Origin: Ricinus communis
Taxonomy: Eukaryota > Streptophyta > Magnoliopsida > Malpighiales > Euphorbiaceae
Assembly: GCF_019578655.1 (NCBI RefSeq)
Contig: NC_063256.1
Location: 5,456,001-5,520,000, forward strand
Length of the DNA stretch: 64,000 bases
Direction of reading: 5' to 3'
The position numbers were made by a program, and so were the translations under genes. Below, in pieces: positions 22,927 to 35,634 of this stretch. The notes under the pieces were generated by a model that was given only the letters and a program-made list of their open reading frames with translations, had not been told where the DNA came from and made no database searches. Every line of letters starts with the position of its first letter. Within the stretch, counting starts at the first letter, position 1.

Positions 22927-25900
22927 GTTTGGGTCCGTTTCAGAAGCTTCTAATTCTCTAGCTCAAATTTAGATCCAAAAGAAATGAAAGATCAACAAAC
23001 AACAGGCGAGAAGTCGATTGATCAAAACTGTACCATCGGATTCAGTGTGTAAAAACGGATTGACCCGAACTGGGTGATCGAGGATCCGAATACGATCTGA
23101 AAGAGAGAAGGAAGATAGATTTGGATCTGAAGAAAGACAGAGAAGAGAGAGGGAAAAATAAAAATAACTAGTGCTTTTATGTGTAGTTTCGTACTTTGTC
23201 TTCGTAATGAAATTAAAACAAGCCAAACGGGAAATCAAAATCGCAAGAAATATTATTTATAGGATTAATTACAAAAACATCCTCAACTTTGTAACTTTTA
23301 ACAACTTTAGCTCATTTTCTCAAAATTAGTAACAGGCAAAGGCTTTTATTTTAATTTGACAATTCCAACAAATTTTTAACTAAAGAATGCTGATTTAGCA
23401 CTTTAAATTAATAAAATATTTAAAAAAAATTAATTTTTTTTGAAACAGCAGCTAATCGTTTCAAAACATCATTTCACGAAAAAAAATTCATCTTCAATAA
23501 ACTCAAAATCACTGTAAATTCAACAAAAAACACTATAAATTGACAAATATTATTTTATATATTGAGAGTATTCTTTAAAAAAAATTGTTCATATTTAACA
23601 GAGACAAATACTAAATACCTTATTCTCATTTTTATATTCAAAATATTCTTTAAGTGTTTAAATAGAAACAAACTGATCATTTATCACTTTTGAAGACGAT
23701 GAAAAAATAACGACGCTTTTTAATTTTCGATTATATTTAGATTCTATTTATTTACTGAATTATAATAAAAGTGCAAATCATACGTATCAAAAATACAAAA
23801 TGGATGGTTAAAGGTAGTTATGGGACTTATTTGCTTAGCAAAAAATAAATAAAATGAGTAAATAAAAGCTTTTTGATTCGGTATTCTCAGTTGTGTTACT
23901 TTTAGTTCTTGCTTGTCTTTTGGTTGCTGTTAAATGTATAATGATTTTATATTTATGGTAGTATTGGGTTTGGAGAAGATGAAAGATGATATATTTTTCT
24001 TCCCAGTGAAAAGTGTTTTGAAGAAACTAGTTACTTATTTAATAAATTCTTAAAAGAAGAAATTAATATTTTGTTAATTTCAGTGTCAAATTAATATTTT
24101 GTCTAAGAATTAACTATATTGTAGAATTAAAATAAATATCTTAGTCCGTTACTTCTTAAAAAACTTTGGAAAAATTAACTAAAATTGTTTAAAGTTGGAT
24201 GAAATTTTTATGCGCACTAAGATTTCTTTTACAGCGTGTATTAGTTGTAGTGATTAATTCACCTGTACGTGATATGAAAGTGCTCAATTCGGGATTTTGA
24301 TTGGACTATTAGACGGGAAGCGTCTTAGAATATGGTATTTTGTTGGAGACTGAAATGTGATTTGATTAGTGGTTAAGGAAGGTTAGCTCACGACTGGTGA
24401 CTACATCTCCGTACAACTTTCACTTATTTAAGCCATTGGCCATTTGGGCCTCCATTTTTTCTTTAACATATTAAATACTCATTTTTAATTTATTTATTAT
24501 TTCTCAGCCCAAAAAAAATTATTTTATTTTATTTGATTCAGATTTTATTTTTTATTTTATCTTATTTAATCTAAAAAAATAACCAATTATATATCAATAT
24601 AATTATTTTAAAATTTTAAATATAATATAAAAAACATGTGAATCAAAAAATATATAGCATAGATATTATGTAAATCATTAAAGTTAAACAATATGGTAAT
24701 CTAGATTAATATATTTTATTTAATAGATTTAAATTTATTTTTAACTTTATGATATATATTTAATTTGGTCAATGACATTTATATTTAGCTATATTTTTTT
24801 TTTAGTTTCCAAAGCTGGTAAATAATCAAATTAGACTAAACTACAGGTAGCCTCATACTCAATATGTGTTTGGATGAAAAATCTACATTATGTGGAAAAG
24901 TTAAAAGGGTTAATAACTTAATAGTAACTTAGGTCCTTGTCAAAGAGTTATGTTTTCCACTGCGATTTAAAAAGAAATGTAAGAAAAAATATAATAATAT
25001 AATAGTTAATATTTTTATTTTATCTGTTCGAATTTTGGATCGAACCGATTATATTTAGAGTCAACTTTTCACACTAATCTACATTAGAAATTAGCTAAAA
25101 ATCTAAGTATTAAAAACTAATTAACCAGCTTTAAACTAAAATTATTTGTCCAAACCGATCAACTTTTTAAAAGACAGAAGATATTAATTTAATAAATTAG
25201 ATTTTTATATTTATATTTGAGTTAACCCACTTATATAAAAATATAAAATATGTATAAATAAAATTATTTTTTAATTTATTTTAATATATACTATTTTTGT
25301 TAAAATAACAATAGTATATACTGTCATTTTGTCTAAAAATCATGAAAAATATAATTTTCTACACAGCAATACATAAAGTGATAAAAAAAAGTTAAGAAAA
25401 ATTTACGTGATAGTCGTGAATGGCAGTGGATTATAAGAGCCAGTAATGATGTTTGATGTTAATGACTTTATTGCAATTTGAATTTTAGTTTCAATGGGTC
25501 TGATATGGTAAAAGAGATTAGCAAGGATGTTTAGGATTTGTAATGCATTTCGATTTCAGGATAGCTGAATTTGAACCTAATAGCATTCGTTTGAAAAATG
25601 ATTTCTTAGGATGTTTATTCACTTTCTTTTTGCTTTATATACATTCAATTTCCTCTTTCATTAACTGATAATTCCAGTCTAGATTTATTTATGGAATTGA
25701 GGAATGGAAGATGGTGGTGACTAACTAAAGTGAGCAATCTTTTGTAAGGTTAATTTAGAAATTTTTAAAAAAGAAAATACACTGATTCTTACTAATATTA
25801 TTATCTAACAAAATATGCTTTTATAATGTATTATTCAATCTAGGGGTCGAATGGTGTATTTCACAACAACTCAGGGGTCATACCCTTCGGCCTTTTTATT

Positions 25901-26033
25901 TCTTCTCCAATAACATTTCACCACCCGTTAAAAGTATAATTCTTTATTAACTTCAGCACCTCCTTCTGCTTCAAGTAAGGAGAATCGTCTCTTCACACTG
26001 CTTCACTGCTGACCATCGTCGTCGTCATCATCA
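22927..26033. other. Divergent intergenic region between gamma-adaptin and the first NHL gene
   Basis: The two genes are head to head, about 3.1 kb apart. The gamma-adaptin leader probably covers about 22927-23165: it is pyrimidine-rich on the minus strand and contains one short uORF (MVQF) near 23035. From 23250 to 25900 the DNA is very AT-rich with no supported gene. The block at about 23265-23350 has the wording of a common dispersed repeat, but I cannot assign it. The NHL promoter lies at the right end. Confidence 0.5.
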
Positions 26034-27875
26034 ATGGCCACTGATCTCTCTTCAGTCCCTCTTTTCTTCTTCTTTTTCTTCATACTCCTCCATTTACCTT
26101 CAAACTACGGTAAGTTTTTTTTTTTTTTTTCTTTCATATAACCTTCCTGTACATTTAATTTAACCTAATCTCTCTTTTAAACTTCTTTTTCTTTCAAAAT
26201 GTTAACTATTTTGCAGTTTTAGGGGGTCTCATACTAGAAGACGGATACACAGTAACAACAATAATCGACGGCCACAAACTAGAAATTAACCCACACGCTG
26301 TCCTGTCTCGACCACAATCGTCCGATCTCATCCTCCTCGACTCTTCCCATAGTACCATCTACACCATATCATTTCCCATTTCTCAAGGTACTTTCTCATT
26401 AACCCTTCGGAAATTCTTATTAATTGTTTTGTTTTATTTGTTTAATTATTTAATAGATTTTTTTTTTTTTTTTTTTTTTTGCAGAGAGTGTGGTTAAGCG
26501 GTTATCTGGGGATGGGGTTGCCGGTTTATCCGATGGAGAACCAGGATCGGCCCGATTTAATAAGCCACGGAGTTTTGCAGTTGATAATAAAGGCAATATT
26601 TATGTTGCTGATAGGCTTAATGGTACTATAAGAAAGATAACCAATTCAGGTACTACTTTAACTTTTTAACTTCTTTTTTCTTAAAAAAAAGAATTGATTT
26701 CATAAAAATTGGATCATTTTTCAGTAAATGGTATTTCTATTTTGTAGGAGTGAGTACTATTGCTGGAGGGTACTCCAAGGGATTTGGTCGCGAGGATGGT
26801 CCTGCGCAGAATGCGACATTTTCTAGTGATTTTGAGGTGGCGTTTGTTGCTGAAGAATGTGCTTTGCTCATTTCAGATCATGGCAATCAACTTGTTCGTC
26901 GACTTCCTCTTAAGCCTGATGATTGTGCAACTGCTTCTCATTCTGGTGTGTTTTAAAAATATTATGTTGTTGTTATGGTTATGTCTCGAGAGATGAGTCC
27001 GGTTTTAGTGGAAACTTGATACCTTGCTGAAATTCATGCTCTGCTTTACGACTATTTGTTTTATAGGACGGCTCCTCTTTTGACTTATAAGCACCACCAA
27101 GTGGTATTCCTGTGGATAATCCTACCCAATAATTTATCTTTGTTGATGCATTTGGATCTAACTTATTTTTTATCTTTAAATTTTGCAGCATTGGGAGCTG
27201 TTTCGTTTTGGGTTCTAGGACTAGGACTGGTCATGTCCTGTCTAATTGGGATAGCCATTGGGTTTGTGATTCGCCCTCATATTGTGCCTTATGTAAGTTT
27301 CTGTGTGTTTCTAATTCGTCCCTCTCATACTTGCACCGTTTCTAACCTAACTTTGTAGACAGGAAGGCTCCAATCCCTCTCGCTGCAGCGAGACATGGAG
27401 GCTTTGCCTAATCAATCTGGCGAAACAAGTACTGATGTTCTGCTTCGACATCAGAAGCGCAATTGCTAGATCCAGCCCGTATACACTTATGAGTAGGCTC
27501 TTGTGGCTGAGCCTGTCTCATTTATCGCTTATGTTTAGAATTAACACTGTAGGTTCTCAAACTTTAAGCAAGGGGGTGGATTCTCAAACTTCGAGCAAGG
27601 GCTTTGTGTCTTTGCTTGATTCTGATGTAAATAGTTTTGAGACGGAAACGTCGCAGCTCTGTGCTGAGTTGAAGGATTTGATAAGTCTTAATGGTCCCTC
27701 AAACTCAAAGGGTGAAATCTCCAATACAGGAGAGCAGGATCAGTTGGGGAATGATGTTCTTTTGGATGGCAATCCAAGGATAGATACCATGATACAGGAA
27801 AACATCATGGGATTCGCAAAGGTTGCTCAAGAAACAACAACTCCACTGAATGGGACCTTGGTGAAGAGAAGATGA
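26034..27875 (+). CDS. NHL-repeat membrane protein, short form (408 aa)
   Basis: Six coding exons: 26034-26109, 26217-26387, 26485-26649, 26748-26945, 27189-27292, 27363-27875; sum 1227 nt, in frame. The N-terminus (MATDLSSVPLFFFFFFILLH) is a signal peptide. Residues about 35-230 form NHL beta-propeller repeats, with VDNKGNIYVADRLNGTIRKI as the clearest, followed by a TIAGG block. One membrane segment follows (GAVSFWVLGLGLVMSCLIGIAIGF), then a tail with LSLSHLSLMFRIN and a polar, acidic end. NHL propellers usually bind protein or RNA; no specific role is established for this plant type. Exon 6 is read from the ACAG acceptor, because this frame gives the long tail. The TAG acceptor four bases earlier would stop after 36 more codons. 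Convergent with the second NHL gene. Confidence 0.88.
26458..26480. repeat. Run of 23 T directly before a splice acceptor
   Basis: An unbroken T run ends at 26480 and is followed by GCAG, the acceptor of exon 3 of the first NHL gene. It serves as an extreme polypyrimidine tract and is likely length-variable. Confidence 0.9.
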
Positions 27876-29523
27876 AGTATCTAGCAGTTTCTCCTGTATA
27901 AATTTCCACTTTGTGGGACTTGTGTAACTATCTAAACATGGTTGTCATCCTGAAGTGAAAGGGGTTCTATTCTCGACTGAGATGTTTTATCCTACCAATG
28001 TCTTCATGTCCCACTAGCTGCTAACTAGATATATTCGGTGAAAACAAAATGGATTCAACTTCTTACATTACATGAAAGGATGGATTTAATTGACAAAGGA
28101 ATTAACTTGAAGCTAAAATAATACGATGGAAACATTTGTAGCTCCAGCTATCTTGGTTAGTTTTTTTTTTTTTTTTTTCTTCTTTTTCAACCTTTTTCAC
28201 TATGCATATGCAGCACGTCTTTTTGAGCGGTGAAGTCGGTGGTACAATTTCTGTAAAATTTAGGTTTTAATTGCAATTCACAATGGGAATTTTTCTTTTC
28301 CAATAATGAATTATTTTGTTGGGTTGATTTAATGATCATCTAGTTAGCTTCAAATCCTACTTTCTGAAGTGACAATTCGGACAGAAAATTTGTGAAATTA
28401 TTTCCACCAATACTCTTTATATATTTTTCTATTAAATTACAAACAATTTACTCTGTATTTTAATTTATTTTAAAATATGTACTTTTTATTTTATTTTCTA
28501 AGTGAATTTTTATTAATAAAGTAAAAGAATAAAAAATCTGACTCTTAAAAAAAATTAATAATAATAATAATAATAAAATTTATTTAACTGTTTTATTTAA
28601 ATTTAACGAGAGAGAATGTAGTTTTCAAGTAGACACGTGGTTGATGGGTTTGAATATCTTTCTAGCCTGCTTAAGTCCGTCCAAAATTTTCAAATTTGGA
28701 CATATATTTTTCATTTTAAGCATATTTAAGCCTAGACTTAAAAAAGCGATTGACCTATTTTTCTTATTCCTTAGGATAAGAAATATCCCACTATTAATGA
28801 GGGTTTGTTTTTCTCATACCGAAAAAGAGGCGAATGAACCAGTCGATAGAGGAACCGACTGGAATGAAGGTATATTGTTTTAGATGGATTTGAAAATGTT
28901 ATTGCTTTGAAGCACATCCGACAAGTTCCTGTATAATCGGTCAAAATCTTAAACCTGTATAATTGGACCAAGCTCAGAGCCAGAGGATGAGTCTGTTCAT
29001 AAATCATTTCAAGAAAGAACAGGAGGATGAGCCTGGACATGATATTAATTCTTTATCCCAGGCGCGTCAAATTCTTCCAGAAAGAGATATTAGAAACTAA
29101 ACAAAATAAATGTAATTCTGAGTTAAACAAGATCCGACAGCACAAAAGAGACCAACCATAGTCAATTTTATATAACACCTACTTAACTAGATTAATTGAT
29201 TTCAATAAAAAATCACCACCCATTACATGTAAATGTAACAGAACTGATATTTGCAAGAAGAGCGGGCATCAGACAAAGAAATGTGCAGAGAAAGAATGAA
29301 CATTGTTTCATGTCTTCCACCAGTTTTACAGAAGTATCACTTTATGCAACAGGCCTAAAATATTTTGACCATACCTAATAAAACCTTTCAAGGCACACTA
29401 AAGCACCTCTCCCAAATACTTCATTCTCTCAACAATAAATCTTGACTCCTATATCCTAATTTTATAATGACTAAATATCAAAGGGCAAATAAGGTCGTAA
29501 CTCCAAAATCTCTTTGTATATGA
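27876..29523. other. Convergent intergenic region between the two NHL genes
   Basis: Holds the 3'UTRs of both NHL genes. A T run lies at about 28159-28178 and an (ATA)n-like run at 28556-28577. Short frames at 28641-28883 and 28771-29040 overlap on opposite strands and look random. No gene supported. Confidence 0.55.
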
Positions 29524-32500
29524 TCAAAACCCATTACTGTAACCCATAGAACTGGTTCGAAAGCGAATACTTTGCTGATTGTAAACAGAATCTCCATAAT
29601 CAACTGGCTTAACAACTGCAGCTTCCCGCTTCCCATCCTGCTCCTGAACTGCCCCAAACACAATCTCATTTGTTTTCTCATAGCTCTGCTCGTAGTAAGT
29701 GTGTGGGATGGCAGATTGATACCGGTGATGATGCTGGTGTTTCTGCTGCTGTTGCTGAAAATCATCATCCCATCCACTATAAAAAGCCCGACCTTGCCTC
29801 CATTGATGCATCTTTTCTGCATCTTTCGACATGAATGGGTAGGTTTTCTTTGGTGTCGGGGTTCTGGTTTCAATTGAGGGAGGCTCATCTTCGTCCGGTA
29901 TCACAAAACTGTCCTGCACAGGCCAAGTGCTGGAGTGCTTCTGCTGCTGGCTTAGGTATTGATAGTTTAGTGGCTTCTTCCTAAAACCAGGAACTATTCC
30001 TCCCAAAATTTCAACAACGCATGCCCCAGCATTGGCAAAAAGCTTGCCAAGGGACCCAAAGAAGCCTTCTTCATGCTTCTCCTGTTCATCTTCAGTTGGA
30101 ATCAAAGGGGGCCTAACTGATCTGAGAGGCTTCTGATATGGACTCCCTGAAATGCTCGTTTTCATTGCATCCCGATCCTTCACAGCACATAAGATATTTG
30201 ACCAGTTAGACAATAGAAGATATGCCAGAACTTATAAATGCTTTACAGAGAAAACTAGGTTGTCTTTTGCACTTTAGACTAATACATCTGAGCTAAAATT
30301 AAATCTAAATTACCACTGCAACTAGTTATGCATAGAATGAAATGAAGACCAGCCAGCACTCAAGGAAGTAATGCCAAAAGAAACAGAACATCAGTTTCAC
30401 GCGTTCTCTTTTGACATAGGCAAGATAACTTGAAGCTACATATCCAAGAACTAAAGAGAGGCAAACTAGTCCGGAAAAGAAAATGACAGATGAGCACGAG
30501 CAATTTAATGGAGAATCATAGTGCAAAATGTTAAATGTGTAATCCTGCACTGACGCAACGGCATGGTGTTGCTGAGTAATAACTAGTGATTGCAAAGGAA
30601 GTAAGACTTACATTCTGAGAAGAAACAATTTTCCCCACTCTACGTTGCAGCAAAGCCAGCATGTAACCAAAGAAGCCAGCTGCTACAAGCACTGCCACCC
30701 CTGTAATAATGAAAGAATTACCTAAAAGTTCTGTAATGCTGATTGGTAATTAGAACAATATGTTGCCATGAAAAATGTCTTCTCACCAAGAGGAAAACCA
30801 CTTTCATATTGATAAGCACAGTCATCAAAATGGAGTTGGATCTCTCGGATAGCTCGATTTCCTCTGTCTATAACAAGCAGAGAACAACTGCTTCCAATGT
30901 AAACAACATCAAAATCATTAGAAAATTTTGCATCTTCACTTGCTCCATCTACATGGCTCCCTCCACGGCCCCATTTCCCTCCAGCAATTGTTGTGACCCC
31001 TGCAGAAAGATTTTCAATCATGTCAGCACTCAATACTTTAATTCCCAACACCTATAACATGGCAATATGGTTTCCTTAAAACATCAGTTAGATTTTCTCT
31101 AAGATTCCCCATAGAAAACACTGGTAGCATTTACCTGCATCGCTTATTTTCCTGATTGCCATATTCATGGCGTCTGCAATATAAATATTTCCTCTGTCAT
31201 CTACTGTAAGCCCCTTTGGATGGTTCATCCTTGCCTCCCTGTGCTTCCCATCAACATGTCCAGAGTATCCATCAGGGGATCCAGCAACCAGCTTAGGTCT
31301 GCTGTCTGCACCATGATTTTAATAGAAAAATTAGTCCAAGAAACTTCAATGATCAGACTTAAAATGTGGAATTGCATGAGCATAATATCATCAGATACCA
31401 AATTTATCTTCGTAAGTTTCAAATCACAAGCTCAATGGGATGAGTTTTTTATTTTAAAAAATAGAAAAATTACAAGTGAAATAGCACTGGTTTGCAGATG
31501 TAGGTATCGGAGCAACTGAATTTGAAAAGAAGTGGAATAGTACAAGGTTATGAAAGTTCTATGTAGCAAGTGACAACATATGTCATGTGCCTTTTATATT
31601 GTAACATAATTTATGACATATGTAGTGAACAATTCTCAGAATATAACATCTTTTCCTAAAAAATAAAGCTCATGCCAGCAACCATATCTGCTAATATTGA
31701 TATAGTACTTGGAGTACCATTTCTAATATCTTTATATCCAACCGACAGGAATGACGTTACCTTTTGTAGGATCATTCTTTAGATCTAATCTTCCGAACAC
31801 CAATTAAAATACAACTAAATATTATTAATTTGCACACAAGAGCCAGCCACATGAGACAACTAGCTTAAAAAGGTAAAGAAATAAGCAATATTTTAACTTG
31901 CATGTTCACTCTGGATCCAATCTCCCATAGAAGCAACTAAAAAGCAAGTTAAAACATAAGTTGATATAATGCTCGCCACTTGAAACAACTGGCTTCAAAT
32001 ACCAAATGGCATAAGAAATTTATGCGTCCCTTGCATCTAACATATTAAGCAAAAAATCCACATTAAAGCTAAGTAAAATTTATAAATCATGAAGCTATAG
32101 CTTTTCAACCACCTAATTACTAATTCCAGCAATGTAGTAGAAATTTACTGAAGTTGATTTCGATTTTAATATAATCCAATTATGTTAGGCCCAATAAGAT
32201 TTTGACGAATGGAAATTTGATATAGGCAAAACAGTTACCAAATAATACACCCCAAACAAACTAGAAAAGATATTTAAGAAAACAAGATCAATTAATCAAT
32301 TTCCAGAAAACCCACTTACACAGTGACAGTGAAGAAGATATCCTGTAAATGTTACTATTAGCAGAATCCAAAATTAAAAGCTCCCCGTTGGGCAACACCT
32401 CCACAGAGTAAGGCTCGATCCCAAGCTTGCTTCCATCAAACACGGTTTCCACATTATACCCACCCTCAAACTTCATCATCGGACGGCCAGAAATCGCTGT

Positions 32501-32900
32501 ACCCACAAACATATCTAAGATTTCAAAATCCTACATCGACAAATAAAAAGATAAATACCATAAAGAAAAGAAAGAGAATGTGGGTAATAATAGAATCAGA
32601 GATCGAAACCTGTTTTACTAGTGGCTTTAAGAGACCATAACCATTTCATGAAAACAGAAAGTGCATTTGAAAAGAACCCACTTACAATCTCTGCAAAAAG
32701 AAAAGGAAAATAGCTGCAACTTAGCACATAAGAAGCTACTGAATAAAAACAGATCAAACTCAGAGCTTATATGCAACACAACACTCACTCGCAGGTGAAG
32801 TAGAAATAATAGGAGAAGAAGAGACACCACCAAAAAGAAGCAAGATCATAATAAAGAACAACAGTAAGACAAACACATTCTTCTTGCCCATTATAGCCAT
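29524..32900 (-). CDS. NHL-repeat membrane protein, long form (498 aa)
   Basis: Seven coding exons on the minus strand: 32789-32900, 32610-32690, 32320-32496, 31135-31305, 30787-30999, 30612-30700, 29524-30177; sum 1497 nt, all GT-AG, in frame. The signal peptide begins MAIMGKKNVFVLLLFFIMIL. Exon 2 gives a short segment KIVSGFFSNALSVFMKWLWS. NHL repeats follow (VLPNGELLILDSANSNIYRI; VDDRGNIYIADAMNMAIRKI; TIAGG). The single membrane segment is VAVLVAAGFFGYMLALL, and a long cytosolic-type tail has Gln/His runs (FQQQQQKHQHHH) and ends SSMGYSNGF. This is the full plant NHL-protein architecture; Arabidopsis AT1G70280 is of this kind from memory. The molecular role is unknown. It shares repeat blocks with the gene at 26034-27875 but has a different tail. 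Confidence 0.93.
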
Positions 32901-33251
32901 TGCTTGTACTTTCAAGGAGAAACCTAAAGAAAAGATCAGATAAATGAAAGTTTCAAAGTCTAGGCATTTGCAAGAAACCCTTTTCTTTGGCTTAAGTGGG
33001 TTTTAAATTACAAAAAAAAAAAAAGGTAACACTGATATGAAATGTGAATAAAAAGAAAGACACTACTCAAAAACAGTATTTTTCTTTCTTTTCCTTTAAA
33101 AGGGGTCTTGGTTTTTTGAGAGTATGGAAGTGGGAGTGAGAGAGTGAAAATGGAGGATAGAGAAAGGTGAAAAAGGCAAAAGGAAAGAGAGATTAAAAAA
33201 GAAAAGAAAAGAAAAGCAAGTGAGGTCACTGGCACACAGAGAAAAAAGAAT

Positions 33252-33274
33252 CACACACACACACACACACTCTC

Positions 33275-33312
<38 letters not shown>
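33252..33312. repeat. Compound (CA)n(CT)n microsatellite in the NHL long-form leader
   Basis: (CA)n at 33252-33270 passes directly into an interrupted (CT)n at 33271-33312. On the coding (minus) strand this is a GA run followed by a GT run, between the TATA box at 33351 and the start codon at 32900, so it probably lies near the transcription start. Confidence 0.9.
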
Positions 33313-33317
<5 letters not shown>

Positions 33318-33349
33318 GCATGCTTAAAAAATTTAACCTGTTTTCCTTT

Positions 33350-33358
33350 ATTTATATA
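33350..33358 (-). promoter_or_regulatory. Candidate TATA box of the NHL long-form gene
   Basis: The minus strand reads CTATATAAATA across this site, about 450 bp upstream of the ATG and just before the GA run. Transcription would start around 33320. Confidence 0.5.
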
Positions 33359-34883
33359 GTTGATTTATAGTTGTGAAACAAGTAGTTCAACAATTAACAA
33401 AACCAGGACAGGGGCTGGCTCTACTACATTTATTCTCTCTAACCTAAATCCTCGCCGTGTGTTGTTGCACCTGGAGGCCTTTAATGGGTTTTTGCTTATT
33501 TCCACATGTTGTTTTACCTCTACTCTTTAATGGGTTCTCTCTGCTTTGTTTTTTCTTTTTAGTTTATACATTATTATAAAATCTTATTAGATTGCATTTT
33601 TAGTTTAGCCTAGTTTTAAATTGTGGCATCCCCTCCTAAAGTCATCTTACATTATTATTAGCTTAAAGCGCACCAAATAGCTTCACTGAGATTCTTAGCC
33701 CATAAATGTTTGGCTTCTTGGTGCCCTTATTCATCCTCCATGAAGAGCTTAAATATAAATTTAAATCAGATCCATCTAAAGATTATTCAGACTTCACCTG
33801 TTTCTTGTTTCAGAAAAAGAAAAAAGAAATGAAGATAGCGATTAGTTGTCAGCCTAACACAGTATGGTAAACGGCTGTATACCATTTGTTTACTTTTTTG
33901 TTATAGTAATTTGATTTTAGGTAATTCTTAATTGGAATTGTTTAAGCTAGTTCTGTGACAGAAGGCTGCCTTTTAATTAAGGGGCAAGTAGAAATGGTAA
34001 AAAAGAAAATTAATACAATGAAGTATCCAGGAAATGGGCTAATCTTATATTTTAAAATTATAACACTGCTCTGACCATAAAGCTTGAAAGGATTATGGTT
34101 TATTCAAGCTTAAAATGAAGTACATTACACTAAACCCGGCCCAAATCTATACCATTTAGACAAACAAAAAAAAAATAAAAAAAAAATCGAAAGATTCTTA
34201 TTCTAGCCTTGATGACTTCGAAATGGCACCTTTTTTCAGGAAATGGCAAAGTGGTCCTAAAGGGTATCCTGACCAATTGCAACAAGTGGTAAGATTAGTC
34301 AGTCCTCCCAGGGAACATTTTATATATTACCCAAATATTCAAGAACGACAGCTAAGAAGAATCAGTAGCTTGCAATTCCATATGGGCTTGGTAAGCTGGT
34401 AGAGGTAAATTCAACCAGTTTTGTCCTGGCTTGAGCCACACACAGGTACTGGTGTGGACAGATGGTCTTGGCAGGTTGGGCCTTCTCTTTGCGGTTCTTG
34501 ACCTCTAACCCAAACCGAGTTGTCAGACTTGTGGGCCATTACCACCTCCAAAACGACTCTGCTTCCATTGATATTTTTGGTTAAATGGGCTCTATTGAGG
34601 TTCACAAATCACATTTGTAAGCTTGCGGGCTCAAGTTAAAGTTATCTGCAAAGTATAAGATTAACTCCGGTTGGTAATACTTTTATAGATCTGGACATCC
34701 ATCCGGGGCTGTTTAATTAATAAAAATATTTATGTTAGTGTGTAACATTTGCGTCAGATGTATTTATTTTAAAAAATAATAATGTATATTCATTAATTTA
34801 TATTTATTAAATATGTGTTGAAATGTTTATTATTTAAACAGTTTGTTAACCTAATTTTATTGAAAAAAATATGTGTACTATAA
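33359..34883. other. Promoter-distal intergenic DNA
   Basis: No recognised gene. A more GC-balanced patch at about 34380-34620 carries a 64-codon minus-strand frame with no recognisable domain. The right end becomes extremely AT-rich and leads into the duplicated module. Confidence 0.45.
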
Positions 34884-35490
34884 GATAAATACTTGTAGTA
34901 TAATTTTAGTTTGATTTTTTTTTATTTATCAACTGTGTAGGAACAATTTATATTATATCTATATTATATATGTTAATTTGAATAAATTAGTAGTATGATT
35001 TTCATTAATAAAAAATATCTATTGACAAACTAATAAATATTATGTCTATAAATGATGAATATTTATATTAATCATAAAAAAATTTCAACATACATCACAA
35101 AAATAATAAAAGTTTTAATAAATAATTAATATTTTTATTTGAGAATATTGATGAACATTATATATATACACAATGAACATTGAGTACCAGATAATAAATA
35201 TTAATATTAACATTGATAAATAATACATAAAAAAAATAAACATGAACATTAATCATAATGAATATTTCAATATAAAGAAAAATAATTATTATAGAATATT
35301 ACATCTAATAGACATTATACATATAGAAAATAAATATTTTATTACACGTAAATGAACAAAAAATTATTAATATGTATATGGTCTAATAAAGTCTTTTTGA
35401 CATGTGTTATTATATTCTGACATATATGATTTTTAATTCTGACACGTGTGCTTATTATTGACACGTAAAATTTAAATTTATGTATAGTTT
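34884..35490. repeat. AT-rich duplicated module, copy 1
   Basis: Collinear with 35635-36256. Shared landmarks in the same order: TTGTA(G/A)TATAATTTTAG at the start, GTCTATAAATGATG (about 35043), ATTTTTATTTGAGAA (about 35132), ATTATTATAGAATATTACAT (about 35286), CTTTTTGACATGTGTTA (about 35393), TTTAAATTTATGTATA at the end. The copies differ by many substitutions and small indels, so the duplication is old. It also contains TGACACGTG-like repeats (about 35440-35466) of the sort seen in non-autonomous plant Helitrons. Confidence 0.85.
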
Positions 35491-35634
35491 TAATATAATA
35501 TTTAATTTTTATAAATTTATTTTATTATAATTTTAAAAAAATAAAAATAATGAAGAAGTGGAGATAAAAGTCCTCCCATTATACACTTTAGAAGTAGAAT
35601 GTACCACACATTCTAGAAAAAAAATGCACCTCAA

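Noticed and set aside
22969..23238. 89-codon minus-strand frame upstream of gamma-adaptin
   Set aside because: It lies in the predicted leader and is CT-rich; not in frame with the gene.
27359..27470. Exon 6 of the first NHL gene read from the TAG acceptor at 27358
   Set aside because: It gives a 36-codon tail that stops early, whereas the ACAG acceptor yields a long conserved-looking tail; kept only as an alternative splice.
33008..33314. Minus-strand frames rich in Ser, Leu, Phe and Arg-Glu in the NHL leader
   Set aside because: They translate the pyrimidine-rich leader and the GA/GT repeat, not a protein.
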